Assembly: GCA_963978545.1 (NCBI GenBank)
Contig: OZ021721.1
Span: 109,403,366 to 109,467,365 of the forward strand
Source of the DNA: Linyphia triangularis
Taxonomy: Eukaryota; Arthropoda; Arachnida; Araneae; Linyphiidae
DNA: 64,000 nt
Direction of reading: 5' to 3'
Shown: positions 1-12,025 of the stretch, piece after piece
How positions within the stretch are numbered: the stretch's first letter is position 1
Layout of the letters: each line of letters begins with the position of its first letter
Made by a program: the position numbers and the translations under genes
Notes under the pieces: model-generated
Database searches by the model: none
What the model was told of the DNA's origin: nothing
What the model saw: the letters and a program-made list of their open reading frames with translations, nothing else

Positions 1-221
1 AAAATAAGTCATTACGGCCCGCCTCTAAAACTTAGTGGCTACGCTACCGCTACTTTAGATGAAGTCAATCAAGATTTTACGAATCCGTACTGAACGTCTT
101 TAACACAAATATTTTCATCCCAAAAAACGGAAATGAAAAAGCCGAGAACGAAGCAAGACAACAAAGCAAATTATAGAGTCGCCTTCATGTTATTGAGACT
201 TTTTATCTCTCTGTAGCATAT
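1..221. other. Edge sequence, no gene seen
   Basis: Mixed AT-rich sequence ahead of the solo LTR. There is no open frame of useful length, RNA signature or repeat that I recognise. The last four bases (ATAT, 218-221) form the left copy of the LTR target duplication. Confidence 0.5.
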
Positions 222-943
222 TGTTACGAATTTTTGTATATTTGTAAATATTTCGTAGTGTTAATTTTGTAAATAGTAATTTATGTACATTTCGCATAAG
301 GCAGTGCAATAGTTCGTCATTAAATTGGCTTTCCTGCAGTGAGCATCTCAATGCTTGATAACGGGTTTTACAGAGGTAACTCTGGGAAGCGAGTTTCAAG
401 GGGCAGGGCATTTAACATTATGGTAATGGGAATCTCGCCAATTTGCGAGATAGAGCCAAGTTGGCGACGGTTTTGGCGACTAATTTTTGTCGCCAAACTT
501 GGTGACCATTTGGCGACATTTTCGGTCCCCAGGTACATGTATAGGACTTTTCGACTTCGATCTGGAAAGTTCTCCAAATATCTACTTCTAGAAGTCTCAA
601 GAAGGTTTGACTCCTATATAAGTCGGCCGAGGAGGTTAGTTAGTTAGTTGACTGATTTTGAGTCACTGAGTTAGTTGTTAGCTGAGTCCATTAGTTGACT
701 GGAATTACTTAGTAGTTCTAAAGCGAACTGTATTGCATTGTCTTTTGCGGCGATTGAGCAATTGTGTTGTCAAATTTTTAACTGCTGTTTTGTGCTCTAT
801 TATTGTGAAAAGAGCTGTATTCTGTCTACTAGAACGAGAAGTTCTGGAGTTGTAAAAGAATCTGTGAAGAGTGATATTGGAATAAATATCTGCAAGTTTT
901 GATCTGCTTTGGCGTCAAATCTTTCGAACCCGTCCACACAACA
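222..943 (+). mobile_element. Solo LTR, probably Ty3/gypsy type
   Basis: The block starts TGTTACGAATTTTTG and ends CGTCCACACAACA, which gives the 5'-TG...CA-3' ends of an LTR. ATAT lies directly on both sides (218-221 and 944-947), a 4-bp target duplication as expected for Ty3/gypsy integration. Inside are a TATA-like CTATATAAG (about 615) and a polyadenylation-type AATAAA (about 880), both in plus orientation. What follows is not a primer-binding site and no gag-pol frame is present, so this is a solo LTR left by LTR-LTR recombination. A related LTR start lies at the right edge of the window in the same orientation. Family assignment rests on duplication length only. Confidence 0.8.
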
Positions 944-2340
944 ATATTTTGTATAGTCAAATTAAGTTATCCCCTGGTATAGTAATATAATTTAGGAACA
1001 ACAAAATTTACCTAAACTATTCAACAGCCCCAGCTCCTTCCATAGTAAAACTCTGGATCCGCCCTTGGCAATAGGCACCTAGACGTTTGATATCTTTGCT
1101 CAATAGACAATTGCCTTGCAATATTTTTAGTTTCTATCAAATTAATCAAAAATCGCCAATACTCCATGATATATGAATATTTAAGACACATTTTGCGAAT
1201 TTAGTATATTGATTCCATCGTAATTATTGCATATATGTGCTGTACTTAAACACATATATGCGATATAATTTCTTATTCATTTTTTAACGTTTCGTTTAAA
1301 TTTTTGGTTTCAATACTTGATTTAAATTGTATTTATTTTAAAATAAGACAAACCATAATCTCTTTCGTAACCAATAGGAATCACCTATTAGAATGTAAAA
1401 CCTACTTATTTACTATATAATTGCTTTTTTTAGTGGATACATGTGCATAAATGAACTTGTGGATGTAAAAAAGAAAATTACTCTAAAAAAGTATTTACAA
1501 TCACTGAATGGAAATTTACGATATATTTTAATGAGATTTTCTGAAATCTCATAAAAAATATCTTACAAAAGCACTTTATTGCAAAAAGTATTCTGAACAT
1601 AACCACTTGGCCATTGTTTTGATACTGCTCACACCACAGAGGGCAATGTTATGAATTTAAAATGTTTATTGTTTAAAAAACGTAAGAAATTTTTCAAAAT
1701 TAACCTATGAAAAAAAGTTTTAAAAACAATTCCTGTACATACATTGACAACTTTTATGTGCAATCGTAACTTTAAGCGATTTAGAATTCAGATCGAGTTT
1801 CGATTTTACCAAGGTTAAATAAGCATTTCAGAAGTTATAAGTATATAGTTATTAATAAATCCTATACCATAAACATTTCATGTCGTAAAAAGTTTCACAG
1901 AATGGAAATAATCCGGAAATCATATAACCGTGAACTGCAACCAGCGCTATGTATATCGTAAGTAGTAGTATTATAAAAACTGACACATATTTTCTTAGGT
2001 TAGACGATAATGTAAATTATGGGATGGCCTCTCAAAATGTTTAATGTTTTAAATTGAAAAGTTTTCATAGGAAAATTTGCATAAGTATCCGTCCTATAAT
2101 CAAACATATATTGAAAAAGAAACATGCATTTAAATGGTAGCTCTATTAAAAAATGTCTCAAATAATTTTGAGTTCATCCTCATCTGATACAAACTTTATT
2201 ATTCAAGAAATGAACTTGTTGGTGTATGTGCTACTTACTTAAAAGGTGCTTCAATTATTTCATCCAATGTAACTCAAATACTTAGCTGAGGATTTTTATG
2301 TAAATTTGTTGTGATGAAAACCGAACAAATATCGCTACAC
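944..2340. other. AT-rich intergenic sequence
   Basis: No gene or full repeat seen. It contains two small perfect hairpins: GCATATATGTG and its complement around 1229-1262, and ATGAGATTT with AAATCTCAT around 1531-1552. Neither resembles a known RNA gene. Confidence 0.4.
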
Positions 2341-2810
2341 AGTTCTTATATATACTATATTTAGTATACTTTCAAAATAGTGCTTTGAATTATACAGTAA
2401 GTAAAAAAACCAGAATAAATGGCTTTATCTTGTATTCTAATTGATGTAATAAAAAAAGAAAAGTACCTTTGCAATTCGTGGAAGGTTTTTAATAAATATA
2501 TAGATCATTTGGTCATAAGGGATCATCTACATTTTAAAACTAAACCAAACTTTAAAAAGTTTAATGACAAAACCATAGTTCTTATATACTATATTTAGTA
2601 TACTTTCAAAATAGTGCTTTGAATTATACAGTAAGTAAAAAAACCAGAATAAATGGCTTTATCTTGTATTCTAATTGATGTAATAAAAAAAGAAAAGTAC
2701 CTTTGCAATTCGTGGAAGGTTTTTAATAAATATATAGATCATTTGGTCATAAGGGATCATCTACATTTTAAAACTAAACCAAACTTTAAAAAGTTTAATG
2801 ACAAAACCAT
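2341..2810. repeat. Near-perfect 236-bp tandem duplication
   Basis: The block 2341-2576 is followed directly by a second copy at 2577-2810. The only difference I see is a two-base change in a TA run near the start (TTATATATACT versus TTATATACT). Landmarks such as GCAATTCGTGGAAGG and GGTCATAAGGGATCATC occur once in each copy. The content is AT-rich and non-coding. The near identity points to a recent local duplication, or to a collapsed or expanded assembly unit. Confidence 0.95.
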
Positions 2811-3246
2811 ACTATTATGCCATATTTAGATTTAAGATGAAAAAACGTCTAAATACCGAATTTCTTGATTTTTCAATGAGTGGTTAGTAATGTAAATGAT
2901 GACAAAGAAATGACAAAGTAATTTTAAAAAGAAATTTTATTTTTTATTTTAGCCATAAATTGTTGAATAATTTATATATTTTAGTAATTTTTGTTTCAAA
3001 CGATTGTTTGTTAAAGTTCAATTATAAATGCATGCAAATGTTGCATTAAAAAGTTTTCTAATAATTATTAATTAATAATACTATATTTCTGCTTTCTTTA
3101 GACTTACCGTGGTCGTATAAAACTTTCGAAGTAAAAAAATAGTTCAATTTAAAAACTTTAAAATATTATTTTATCTTTACAAAGTGTTAGGAGCTTAAAC
3201 TTAACTGCTTATTCTTTTCAGAAGTAGATTCAAATCGTCACAAACA
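2811..3246. other. AT-rich intergenic sequence
   Basis: No gene, RNA or repeat family recognised between the tandem duplication and the fold-back element. Confidence 0.4.
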
Positions 3247-3248
3247 TA

Positions 3249-3760
3249 CAGAGTGTCCACTGTACAGGTCCACAATTAAAGTTCAATTTTCAAAAAGATG
3301 TAAAAAAAAAAGCCACTCGTCAGAAAGACCTGCAATTTGACATGTATATACTCGAAGAAGGGGGAAACATTATATCATAAGAAAAAAACTATTTTGAATT
3401 TTTTTCTTCTCATGACATACCACTTTTCTTCTTTTCGCGTATAGACCACGAGGTTGCTGGTTCGAGTCCCGTGTAAGGCATGGGTGTTTGTAAATGTATG
3501 TTGACTTGTCAAATGACGAATGTTTCGGCGCATTATAGCCCTCGTGTTGCTGACGGCGCCAGATAATCTGAAAACAACCAACACATCTTTTCGCGTATAT
3601 TCAAGTAAAACGTTAGGTCATTCTGACGATTATTTTTTTCTTTTCTAATACAATACCATTTCCCCCTTCTTCGAGTACATACAGGATAAATTTCAAGTCA
3701 TTCTTAACAGTGGATTTTTTTTACAACATTTTTAAAGTCAAACTTTTATTGTGGACATCC
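3249..3760. mobile_element. Mariner-like fold-back element split by a SINE
   Basis: The outer arms are inverted copies of each other. The left runs CAGAGTGTCCAC ... CTCGAAGAAGGGGGAAA and the right is its complement (TTTCCCCCTTCTTCGAG ... GTGGACATCC). TA lies on both sides (3247-3248 and 3761-3762), the target duplication of the Tc1/mariner superfamily. Arms are about 130 bp and moderately diverged, with no transposase between them, so this is a non-autonomous fold-back or MITE. A truncated SINE sits in the loop with its own 14-bp duplication, so the fold-back is the older of the two. Confidence 0.75.
3444..3585 (+). mobile_element. SINE family 1 copy, 5'-truncated
   Basis: This is the same tRNA-derived SINE as at 15610-15794, but it starts at the anticodon-side part of the tRNA head (GACCACGAGGTTGC), so the 5' quarter is missing. 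The B box GGTTCGAGTCC is retained and the body ends in a short AACCAAC tail. TCTTTTCGCGTATA occurs immediately before (3430-3443) and after (3586-3599), a perfect 14-bp target duplication. Truncation together with a full duplication indicates incomplete reverse transcription in target-primed insertion rather than later deletion. Confidence 0.93.
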
Positions 3761-3762
3761 TA

Positions 3763-4543
3763 TATATTGAAATATGCTATGCATTCTGTAAGAAGTAAGT
3801 TTTGAGAAGTGAGCATCAAATTCATTCTTTAGTATAAGTTCAATCCAGTGATAAAAACCAAACTCCTGGATCAAAGGCAATATACAAGCCTAGCATCGTA
3901 ACAACTCCGGTTCGATACCTGGCTTGATATATCGCAGGCGTAATTGGGGATTATATATCACAGGCGCTTAGCCAAAGTAGTGGGATATATCCCCTCCCCG
4001 AAAATATTTTTTTAACTTTTAAGAAATTAGAGATGTCTTGTTGTAAGTAAAACTTGTACTTCAGAAAAACCAGAAGCAAATTTAAATAAATATACATTTG
4101 GAAACATATTTTCGGGGAGATACATCATTCACTTCCCAAAAATATATTTTAACTTTCAAGAAATAGGAATATTTTGACGGAAGTAAAATTTTTACCTCAG
4201 AAAAAGTAGTAACAAATTTTTTAAAAATTCCCCTAAAATGTAATTAAATAGTCTGTTTCTATGATCCATATCCTACAATGAGAACCTCTGGTTTTTGGCG
4301 ATGAACTTATCGTTCCCAAGGAATGGACTGAAAAACATATTTTTTTGCGGACTTCATTCCATCCTTCTTTATGTAATCTCTCCCGCTTCTTGTTTGACTG
4401 TTGCCTACAGACTAGTAGTGGTACAATACCATTTCTGTTTGGGCTTGGTACTTATTAACATATTCACCAGCTCCAGAAAGTTCCTGACTAACAGAGAGTT
4501 GCAGATTTTCCAACAGACAATGGCAGTATTGAAAGTGAGTCGA
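3763..4543. other. Intergenic sequence with local repeats, no gene
   Basis: Two similar stretches (about 3985-4090 and 4115-4215) share phrases such as GAAAATATTTTTTTAACTTT and look like a diverged tandem duplication. A plus-strand open frame of 121 codons (4295-4660) runs into the neighbouring TIR element and resembles nothing I know. I do not count it as a gene. Confidence 0.4.
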
Positions 4544-4551
4544 GTTGTGTG

Positions 4552-4885
4552 CATCGATATAAATAAACAACTGGATAGACTGCTTAACGCTGGGAAAATG
4601 AAGCCGTTGCCAGATGCCGTTGGTGGGATAAAAAATACGGATTGCGAGGATGGAAAATAAAATTTTGGGTTGTACACAGCAGAAATGTCAATAGTAGACC
4701 TTAATTAGTAATAATGTGCAAAAATATATATACTCTAGCATTTTACAAGGTTTTTCACATTTCCATCCAACTATAAAAGTGAACTGTGATTGGTTAATCA
4801 TCCTACCAGCTTCGCAATCCCCGGCGCGCTTTTCTCTTTGCATTGACAATGGAGCAGTCTATCCAGTTGTTTATCTATATCGATG
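4552..4885. mobile_element. Short TIR element with 8-bp target duplication
   Basis: The ends are inverted copies of about 33 bp starting CATCGATATA and continuing AACAACTGGATAGACTGCT. GTTGTGTG lies on both sides (4544-4551 and 4886-4893), a perfect 8-bp target duplication. Eight bases fit hAT or P-type elements; the termini match neither canonical set, so the superfamily is open. The 334-bp interior has no transposase. A longer relative (59514-61495) has the same left and right ends, so this copy looks like an internally deleted derivative. Confidence 0.88.
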
Positions 4886-4893
4886 GTTGTGTG

Positions 4894-5369
4894 TTGCATG
4901 GTATTTGAGGCTTGAAGATTTGTTTGGAAAACTAATTCTATTCTTAAATACAAAAGCACCGATTTTTAATTTTAAAAAGAACACGACACCGTGTTAGTTA
5001 AATTCTTTATTGTTAAAGAAGTCCTTGATTAACTTTTCAAAAAATCTCGAAGGGTAGTTTTCGCATTAAAAATTATGAGGCAAAATATGTGCTTAATTAA
5101 ACTTTCCGCAAATGTTGTGTTTGAAATTTAATGAAAATTCGATTTTTTTATCTATTAAGAAATTATATGTCACTCAATAGTGCCGTATATTTAATTGTTG
5201 ATAATAATCTTTAATTAATTAAAGGTTTGTATTTAATTTAAGAATATTATCAACAATGATTTTATGTAGCATTATTACAATTGATTGAATATGGGTACGC
5301 TTATCCCTCCCCCCCCCCCCGAAAAAAATCCTGGCTACGCTCTTGTTGATAGACGATAATTGTATTAAA
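4894..5369. other. AT-rich intergenic sequence
   Basis: No gene recognised. It includes a short poly-C tract near 5311-5320 and AT-rich inverted stretches around 5195-5260. Confidence 0.4.
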
Positions 5370-5371
5370 TA

Positions 5372-6226
5372 GGGAAGACTTGTGTACCTAGGGTCATCCC
5401 ACTTTTATTGAATAATGTTTAGTTATAAGTTTTTTTTACTCATTTGGGTAAGTGGCAACACCCAATTGCTCTTTTGGCAGCCATTTTGAAATCTTAGAGG
5501 AGAAAGCTGTGGCAAGTTTTAAGTTGAAAACGTTTTCATATGGTCTGCAGTAACATTTTGCAGCTCGTGTCTTTTATTGTTTTACAAAGTTAAGTCAAAT
5601 ACTTCTCTTTGAATTCTAGTAAATAATTTTGCTTGCAATATTAAGTATTAAATGAGATGTTTAAATAAGTCCTTTCTCTATGTGCATTTTTAGTAGAAGA
5701 CGTTTTATATGAAATTACCAAGTCGTGTACCTAGGGACACATAGTTGCTTATTGTGTTCAAATTGCCAAAACCAAAATCTGTTGGTGCTTCAAAGTGTTA
5801 ATGCATGCAGCTCATTTTTTTTTGGAATCAGTTTTTCAAGTTATGAAAATACTTGTAATTCACTAATAATTTGACACATTGCAATTTATTATAGTTATTA
5901 TACCATAAACCAATGACTGATAAATGCTTGATATTGTTTCTTTTATAAAATTCATGTGTGTATGTTTGTTTTCTATTCATTATGGACTGAAACCTCACTT
6001 AAAGAGAATAGCCTTAGGTACATCAGCTACTGGTCCTAGGTACAACGAGGTCATGTACCTAGGGCCATTTGTGAAATTTCATTAAAACCTTCTATTTGAC
6101 AGAAACTAATATTTTAAGTATTTATATTAATCCCAAGTAATTACTATAACGATGTATGCATATCAGTTTCACATTTTTAAACGGCTCAATGCATTAAAAA
6201 AAGGCCCTAGGTACACAGGTCTCCCC
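5372..6226. mobile_element. TA-flanked TIR element with subterminal repeats
   Basis: The left end reads GGGAAGACTTGTGTACCTAG and the complement of the right end reads GGGGAGACCTGTGTACCTAG, so the termini are inverted repeats of about 25 bp. TA lies outside both ends (5370-5371 and 6227-6228), as in pogo/Tc1/mariner elements. The motif GTACCTAGG or its complement recurs inside (about 5385, 5727, 6000-6060), like subterminal transposase-binding repeats. No transposase frame is visible in the 855 bp, so it is probably non-autonomous. Its architecture parallels that of the element at 21114-23183. Confidence 0.8.
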
Positions 6227-6228
6227 TA

Positions 6229-6830
6229 TATATATACAAAATTAAAAAAAAAAAATATTACGGGCGGAGGCAAAATTATTCGCAAGGGGGTGCAAGACTA
6301 TTAGAATTATTATTTAAATTGTTAATTTGTCATAAGTGTTAATTAATATTAGAATGAAGTGTTAATTAATAATTATTCATTAATTTTCACATTAATACGA
6401 AAAAATATTCTCAGTGTATATTTTTGAAATCCTCTCCTTCGTCAATTTTATTTGGTACCAATTTTGTACCCAACTCAACCTTTTAAAAATTCACTTTTCT
6501 TGTATAAGGGGGAAAAAATGAATACAATAAAAAATATTTTTAATAATATTTTTCTATTTTTTTTTTTAAATATTGGAAGTAGTTTTCGCGGTATTCAAAT
6601 AAAATGTTTCAAACAAAAAAAACAGAAGTGACAGTAAATAACTCATAAAACAAAGTTTTTAATATAAATCCTTTACATGCATTGCCAATTTTTACGTGCA
6701 ATTGCAACTTTTTGAACTCAAATCGAATTTTTTTAGTGTTTGACCACTAGGAAGAAAGCATCCATTCTAAACTACTTACTAAACTCTTCCTCTCTCTCTC
6801 TTTTTTTCCCCCTTTTTTTTCCCCCATAAA
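6229..6830. other. AT-rich intergenic sequence
   Basis: Low-complexity A/T runs and a CT-rich patch (about 6785-6825). No gene or identifiable element. Confidence 0.4.
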
Positions 6831-7660
6831 ACTTGATTGAATACATTGTCATCCACAACGGGTCTATCTGCCAAGTTTCATGTCGTTTGGATGATGGCAA
6901 GTGGGTTAATTACTCCTCCGAAGATTTTGCCTTGTCAAACTTAATAAGGGAAAGTTTCAGTCACTGAATATCGGCAAATTGTACATGCTAAAATTATTCT
7001 TGGTATTTGGATAATAGAACGTGAATAAAAGCTACTGTTAAGTCTCTTATGCCAGGCAATTGGTTGGTTGGTTGTTTTCAGATTATCTGGCACCGTCAGC
7101 AACACGAGGGCTATAATGCGCCGAAACATTCGTCATTAGACAAGCCAACATACATTTACAAACACCCATGCCTAACACGGGACTCGAACCCGCAACCTCG
7201 CGGTCTAGAAGCTAGCACGCTAACCACTACACCGTTTGGTCGGCGATGCCAGGCAATAAAAACGTATATAAAAAAGACCTTTTAGCGACAGTGTCAAAAC
7301 TTGATAGAAAACATTGTCAAAGACAATGAGCGTATAAGCCAAGCTTTTAAGTTTCAGTTTGATTGAATGAGGGGAAGTGGATTTATTGGTAATCCGAAGT
7401 GGCATTAGAAGCGTTTATAAAAGCGACTTTTTAGAAAACAATGTCATTGACATCGAATCTATCTGCCAAGTTTCAGGTCAGTTGGATGAAGACAAGTGTG
7501 TTAATTTGTCATCATAAATGATAATAGTAAAGTGGGTAAAAGCGGCTTTTTAATGATAGTGACAACAAAAGAATGCATTGTCATTGACAACAAACCAATC
7601 TGCAAAGTTTCAGCTCGATTGGATGATGGCAAATGGGCTAATTAGGGAAATGACGAATTG
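6831..7660. repeat. Diverged tandem repeats of about 130-140 bp
   Basis: A recurring phrase (CTGCCAAGTTTCA followed by a GTTTGGATGATGGCAAGTG-type segment) appears at about 6870, 7462 and 7600, with a weaker copy near 7335. The spacing is about 130-140 bp once the inserted SINE is discounted. Phrases like ACATTGTCATTGACAAC also recur. I read this as an old tandem repeat interrupted by SINE 7061-7245. The family is unknown to me. Confidence 0.6.
7061..7245 (-). mobile_element. SINE family 1, full length
   Basis: Complement of the SINE at 15610-15794. Reading on the minus strand there is a tRNA-like head (GCCGACCAAACGGTGTAGTG, B box GGTTCGAGTCC), a body with TGTTTCGGCGCATTATAGCC and a (CCAA)n-type tail. 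ATGCCAGGCAAT flanks it on both sides (7049-7060 and 7246-7257), a perfect 12-bp target duplication. The A-box and B-box layout is that of an RNA polymerase III promoter inherited from a tRNA. The copy inserted into the older tandem repeat around it. Confidence 0.95.
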
Positions 7661-8850
7661 AATTCTAAAAATAGATATCAAGGTCTTATCTCTGGTGACT
7701 AATAAATAAAAATTCAAACATTTTCCAGAAATTGAGAGAAACACTTAAAAATTATTAAAATAAAAGGAAAAAATGCATCTTTTACCCAATCAAAAAAATT
7801 AAACAACTGGCACCTGAAATTCACCTCTCAATTGCAATAGTTTACTCAACCAAAAAAAAAAAAAAGAAAGAAATAGGAAATAAATAGGAAACAAAATTAT
7901 AATAGTTAAAAAAAAATGTGGATTGCAACATTGAACCGTAGTTTCAAGATGGTATATGGGCTTTTCCCCTTGGAATTTACCCTTTTTTTCCCAATTTTAT
8001 TTTAATTTTCAAAAGCCGGTGGGGAGGGGGGGGGCTGTAAGAGCACCCCTCTTGCACCCTCATGGAGACATCCATGGTTTTAAGTATAGTACAAGACTGT
8101 TAAATGTAAATTTTCGTACTTTCTAAAAAGAGAGAGACACGAATGTTGGGAATTAATTTATGTTCACTAAACAATTACAAATGAAATTACATTTAATAAA
8201 TAATTTCAACATTCATATTACATTTGCGTTTGCAATGTAACGTTTCTGTAAAAAAATTTTTATACTTTGTTAAATACTGTTTACAAATGCCTAAATTTTG
8301 TATTTATCAATTTTATAATCAGCGGTAGTATACGTTATATTTCTAAAATTATACAAGGTTTCGAATCGTTAAACTTAATTTTGAATGCTCGATTCCAAAT
8401 TTAGGTTTTGAAAATAATCTGGTGCCTCTCTTCGTTCTTCTTTTATGCTGGCCACCCTTTAGTTTCCGATATTTAAATTACTCAGTAGCGGCTCGTGCAC
8501 TATAGCCAGTACAGCCGGGCTGCATCTAAATTTATTAGTTCAAAACTAAAATGATTTATTTTACAATTTTCTAAAATGAAGATCCAATTTCTACGGTAAG
8601 AGTAAAAAAAATCTGATAAATAGCAAACTTGTTACCTCAATATTTAATATCTTCCTCCGAACAGCAGCCGAGTGTTTCTGAAATGCGTTTCGGTTGCAAC
8701 GTTGCCAAGGCAACCGATAGAACCCAACAGATCCTTTCCCTCCACGCAATGTATAGCGGAACTGCCAGTGAGCTCATTTCCAATTTCGGCTGACCTTGAG
8801 AATTCGAACTGATTGGTCGAAAATTAGCGTGGGTAGGGTGAAAGTGAGAG

Positions 8851-8851
<1 letters not shown>
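7661..8851. other. Intergenic; possible hAT-type end near 8485
   Basis: Mostly AT-rich sequence with poly-A runs. Around 8485 the phrase CAGTAGCGGCTCGTGC resembles a hAT-type terminus, and 8640-8845 is distinctly richer in G+C than its surroundings. I did not find a convincing partner end or duplication, so this stays a suggestion. No gene seen. Confidence 0.3.

Positions 8852-8913
<62 letters not shown>
8852..8913. repeat. (AT)n microsatellite
   Basis: About 31 uninterrupted AT dinucleotides. It creates artificial YIYIYI frames on both strands that are not genes. Confidence 0.98.
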
Positions 8914-8917
<4 letters not shown>

Positions 8918-11025
8918 TTGTTTCCGAAACTTGGAAGAAATAAAATTTTACTCTTGTGTATTTTTGCATCTTCGGTTTCCTAACTCTGTCTCTTGAATAC
9001 CGTGAGATCTAGTTGGATGATAAAAAAATCGTTAAAAATATTTATTTTACTATTTTTTATTTTTTCTCTTTAACAGGGTTACGCTTTCAAAAATATATAC
9101 CATGAATTTTTTTAATTATTCTCAAAGAATTGTTATAATGCATAATTATTAATTAACATTTTTTAAATATTAACGATTTTGATAAAAATCAAGTATGGCA
9201 CCCCCCTGCAAATATTCCTGGTAACGTCCATAAAGACTACAGACTGGTTCATGAATGAGTGTGAAAAGTGTGTGGTGGGGGGGGGAAGCGCATGTTTCCG
9301 GCTGCACTAGTATTTTCGATCACGGGCCCCTCTGAAATTACTTCGTGTGAAGTTGGCACATCCAGGGGCGTTCTGATTGGTCAGAGGGTTGTCCGATGTA
9401 ATCACCGGACCAGTTAAGGGGTCCGGCACCTCCATAGGAGCCCATGTTAAATTTACCAACTTTGGGGGCATCTCATTTAATAACCGATTCTTCAATAATT
9501 ATGAAACTTTCACAGTATAATATTTGGATACTTTTGAATACTTTAACACGAGATTTTTGTTATTTTTTTAAAAATTAAAATAATTATGATTTTCTAAAAA
9601 TATGTTTAAGAAAAATTATAAAATTTTAGACTAATTATTATTATTATTTTAAAGTATGCTACTTATCAATAATTCCTCGTGTTAAAGTACTTAAATACAT
9701 TATAGAAACATGTATAAAAAATTTCAAGCATTTATGTCGTATAGATTTTAAGCTATGGGCCCCCAAACATGAAAAAATGGCATTTTGAGAAATTCGGCTT
9801 TGAAGTTAAAAAACATGCATTAATACCTATATTTTGTTTACTTCAAAAAATTATTAAAAATACTTTAAAATAAGATATAATTACAAATCAGGCATCATTT
9901 TAAAGACAAAAATTGATATTTTAATAAACAGTAATAAACTCGAAATCAATAATCTGAAAAATTTTCATGTGCCGGTGTGTGCCCCTTAAGTGTTTGTAAA
10001 AAATGGGCCGGTCCGATGTGAAGTTTTTTTTTTCTAAATATTTTTCGATATAAATAGTTCCTTTCCTTTTTTTTTAATGCATTCAAATCCCAATCATTCT
10101 CCATACGCCAAGTGAAGCCTTTCGATTTGTAGGGGTAGTAATAGGTGCTAAGAAAAGTAGACGTACTGAGATTTATGTATTACTGTTTTACTTCTTACTT
10201 ATTTTATAACCTTTACGGTTAAATATTTATTATCAGTTCGGATGTCATTTTCTGATAAACCCTGGAATAGTTATATTCCTGAGATGGTCTTTATTTTTAT
10301 TATTTATTTGTTTTGCAACAAATTATCAATGGCTTATGGAAACTAAATTTCCTGAAAGGATATATAAATACTATAGACAGAGAAAATTGTATTTAATTAA
10401 ACTAATTATTATAAGAATTAAATTTTTTTAATTTATAAATAAAACAATTAATGATTGAAATCAATTATTAAATATGAATATTTCAATAATAAAATATGTT
10501 AATTATTAAAACTATTTAATTATTAAAAGTTAATTACTTAATTATCGGAATCATTTTATTTAAATTTTATTTCGGCTGGCACAAACCTAATCACCAGGCC
10601 GTTTTTATGACCCAGTACGTCCCTGGGCACATCTTTAACTGTGTAAATAAATTACGTTACTTTTGAGTTACTTTACTGATTTAGTATTAATCTGTTATTA
10701 AACATGACACTATAAATCGAAGTAAGTAGTTTTCGTGTAATTTTAGACGAATTACTATATTTTTATAACGTCTTAAAACACGTCGTCTTGAAGTATGCAA
10801 ACGTTTTTTCCTGTCCCGCTTTAAGTTTGGACGTTAACTATGCACTTCTTAATATTGAGATTTACCCTGAAGATTTTTCAAAACATTTTCGCTCCTAAGT
10901 AACGTGTTTTTCAACATAATGAACTGAAATTTTGTATTCACACTGGTAGCAGGGTGATATTGGTCAATATCGGAAACAGGAGTTATGGGAAGATTGGCCA
11001 ATCCATGTCGAAACTCGAGCATTGT
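8914..11025. other. Intergenic sequence, no gene
   Basis: A GC-richer segment at 9240-9470 has a poly-G run (9278-9286) and short frames that resemble no protein I know. From 9480 to 11000 the sequence is AT-rich with scattered poly-T and no repeat I can delimit. The end of the segment abuts the duplicated target of the hAT-type MITE. Confidence 0.35.
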
Positions 11026-11033
11026 TCCAAAAC

Positions 11034-11677
11034 TAGAGGTCGGAAATATCTATCAAAATAAGTATCGATACTATATCATTGCATAAAAAAAATATCGATA
11101 TATCGATACATGATTTTTTTTTTTTTTAAATTTTGCCAGAAACGAAGTTTTTCGTGGCAAATTTTTACTTTTCATGAATTTATGCCAAAATTGTTTTAAT
11201 AAATAAATTGTAAAAATTGTTTTTATAAATAAATTATATTATCAAACAGATTACAAAAAATGAATTTGGATGTCAATGCATACATTCACATTTTGAAAGA
11301 AATTTTGAAAAGTAGTTTATCGCATATTTTGCTGATAGAGATGTTTTTAATATTTAAAATTAGATGCAAATTCCAGGAACACGTTAGCAACAAAAACGGC
11401 GCTATGGTAATGACTACAAATTATCTTTCCATTACATTATGTTTTCTTTTTGGTTAGGGTGCCATTTTAACTGCAATTGTAAATAAAGTCCAAACTTCAG
11501 TTTTGAAGTTTTTGAAAAGGGAGAAAAGAAAATCGAAAAAACACATCGAATTACAAACCGATCATTAAAAAACAAAAATGTTTGAAAATATCGATATATC
11601 GGTGACTTTTGTATCGACATTTTTACAATCGATATTTTTTTAAAAATATCATCGTATCGATATATCGCCGACCTCCA
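11034..11677. mobile_element. hAT-type MITE
   Basis: The left end is TAGAGGTCGG and the complement of the right end is TGGAGGTCGG. TCCAAAAC stands directly on both sides (11026-11033 and 11678-11685), a perfect 8-bp duplication. Subterminal ATCGATA motifs recur near both ends (about 11086-11110 and 11588-11665), as hAT transposase-binding regions often do. The 644-bp interior is AT-rich without a transposase, so the copy is non-autonomous. Confidence 0.88.
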
Positions 11678-11685
11678 TCCAAAAC

Positions 11686-12023
11686 ACATGACTTTTTAAA
11701 AATATACATCAAAACCATTCACAAAACATACTCCCCCCCCCCCCTCCGTTCTTTCTCATAACAATATATTTCTATTGAGGGCCTGAGAAACAAAAGGGGT
11801 CTAAGTGACTTTTCTTAACTTTTGAGAAAATACACTTAAAAGTTTCTTATTTATATTAAATGTGTATGAAAATTATTTGTTGTTCAAATACTAACATCTG
11901 GAATGAAGATATCACTAGTTTTTATAGAATTTAATATAAATAAGAAACTTTAAAGTGTATTTTCTCAAAAGTTAAGAAAAGACCTCTTTGCTTCTCTGCC
12001 TCTCAATTTCAAAACTTCCTATA
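11686..12023. other. Intergenic with a local inverted repeat
   Basis: AGAAACTTTAAAGTGTATTT-like and ACTTTTGAGAAAATACACTT-like stretches (about 11818-11855 and 11942-11980) are inverted copies of about 60 bp around a short loop. This is probably a small MITE or fold-back with ill-defined ends. A poly-C run lies at 11733-11744. Confidence 0.45.
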
Positions 12024-12025
12024 TA

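Noticed and set aside
944..1080. Internal region of a retrotransposon after the LTR at 222-943
   Set aside because: No primer-binding site follows the LTR end, no gag-pol frame is present, and ATAT on both sides marks a solo LTR.
8637..8996. Open frames on both strands with YIYIYI repeats
   Set aside because: They are translations of the (AT)n microsatellite.
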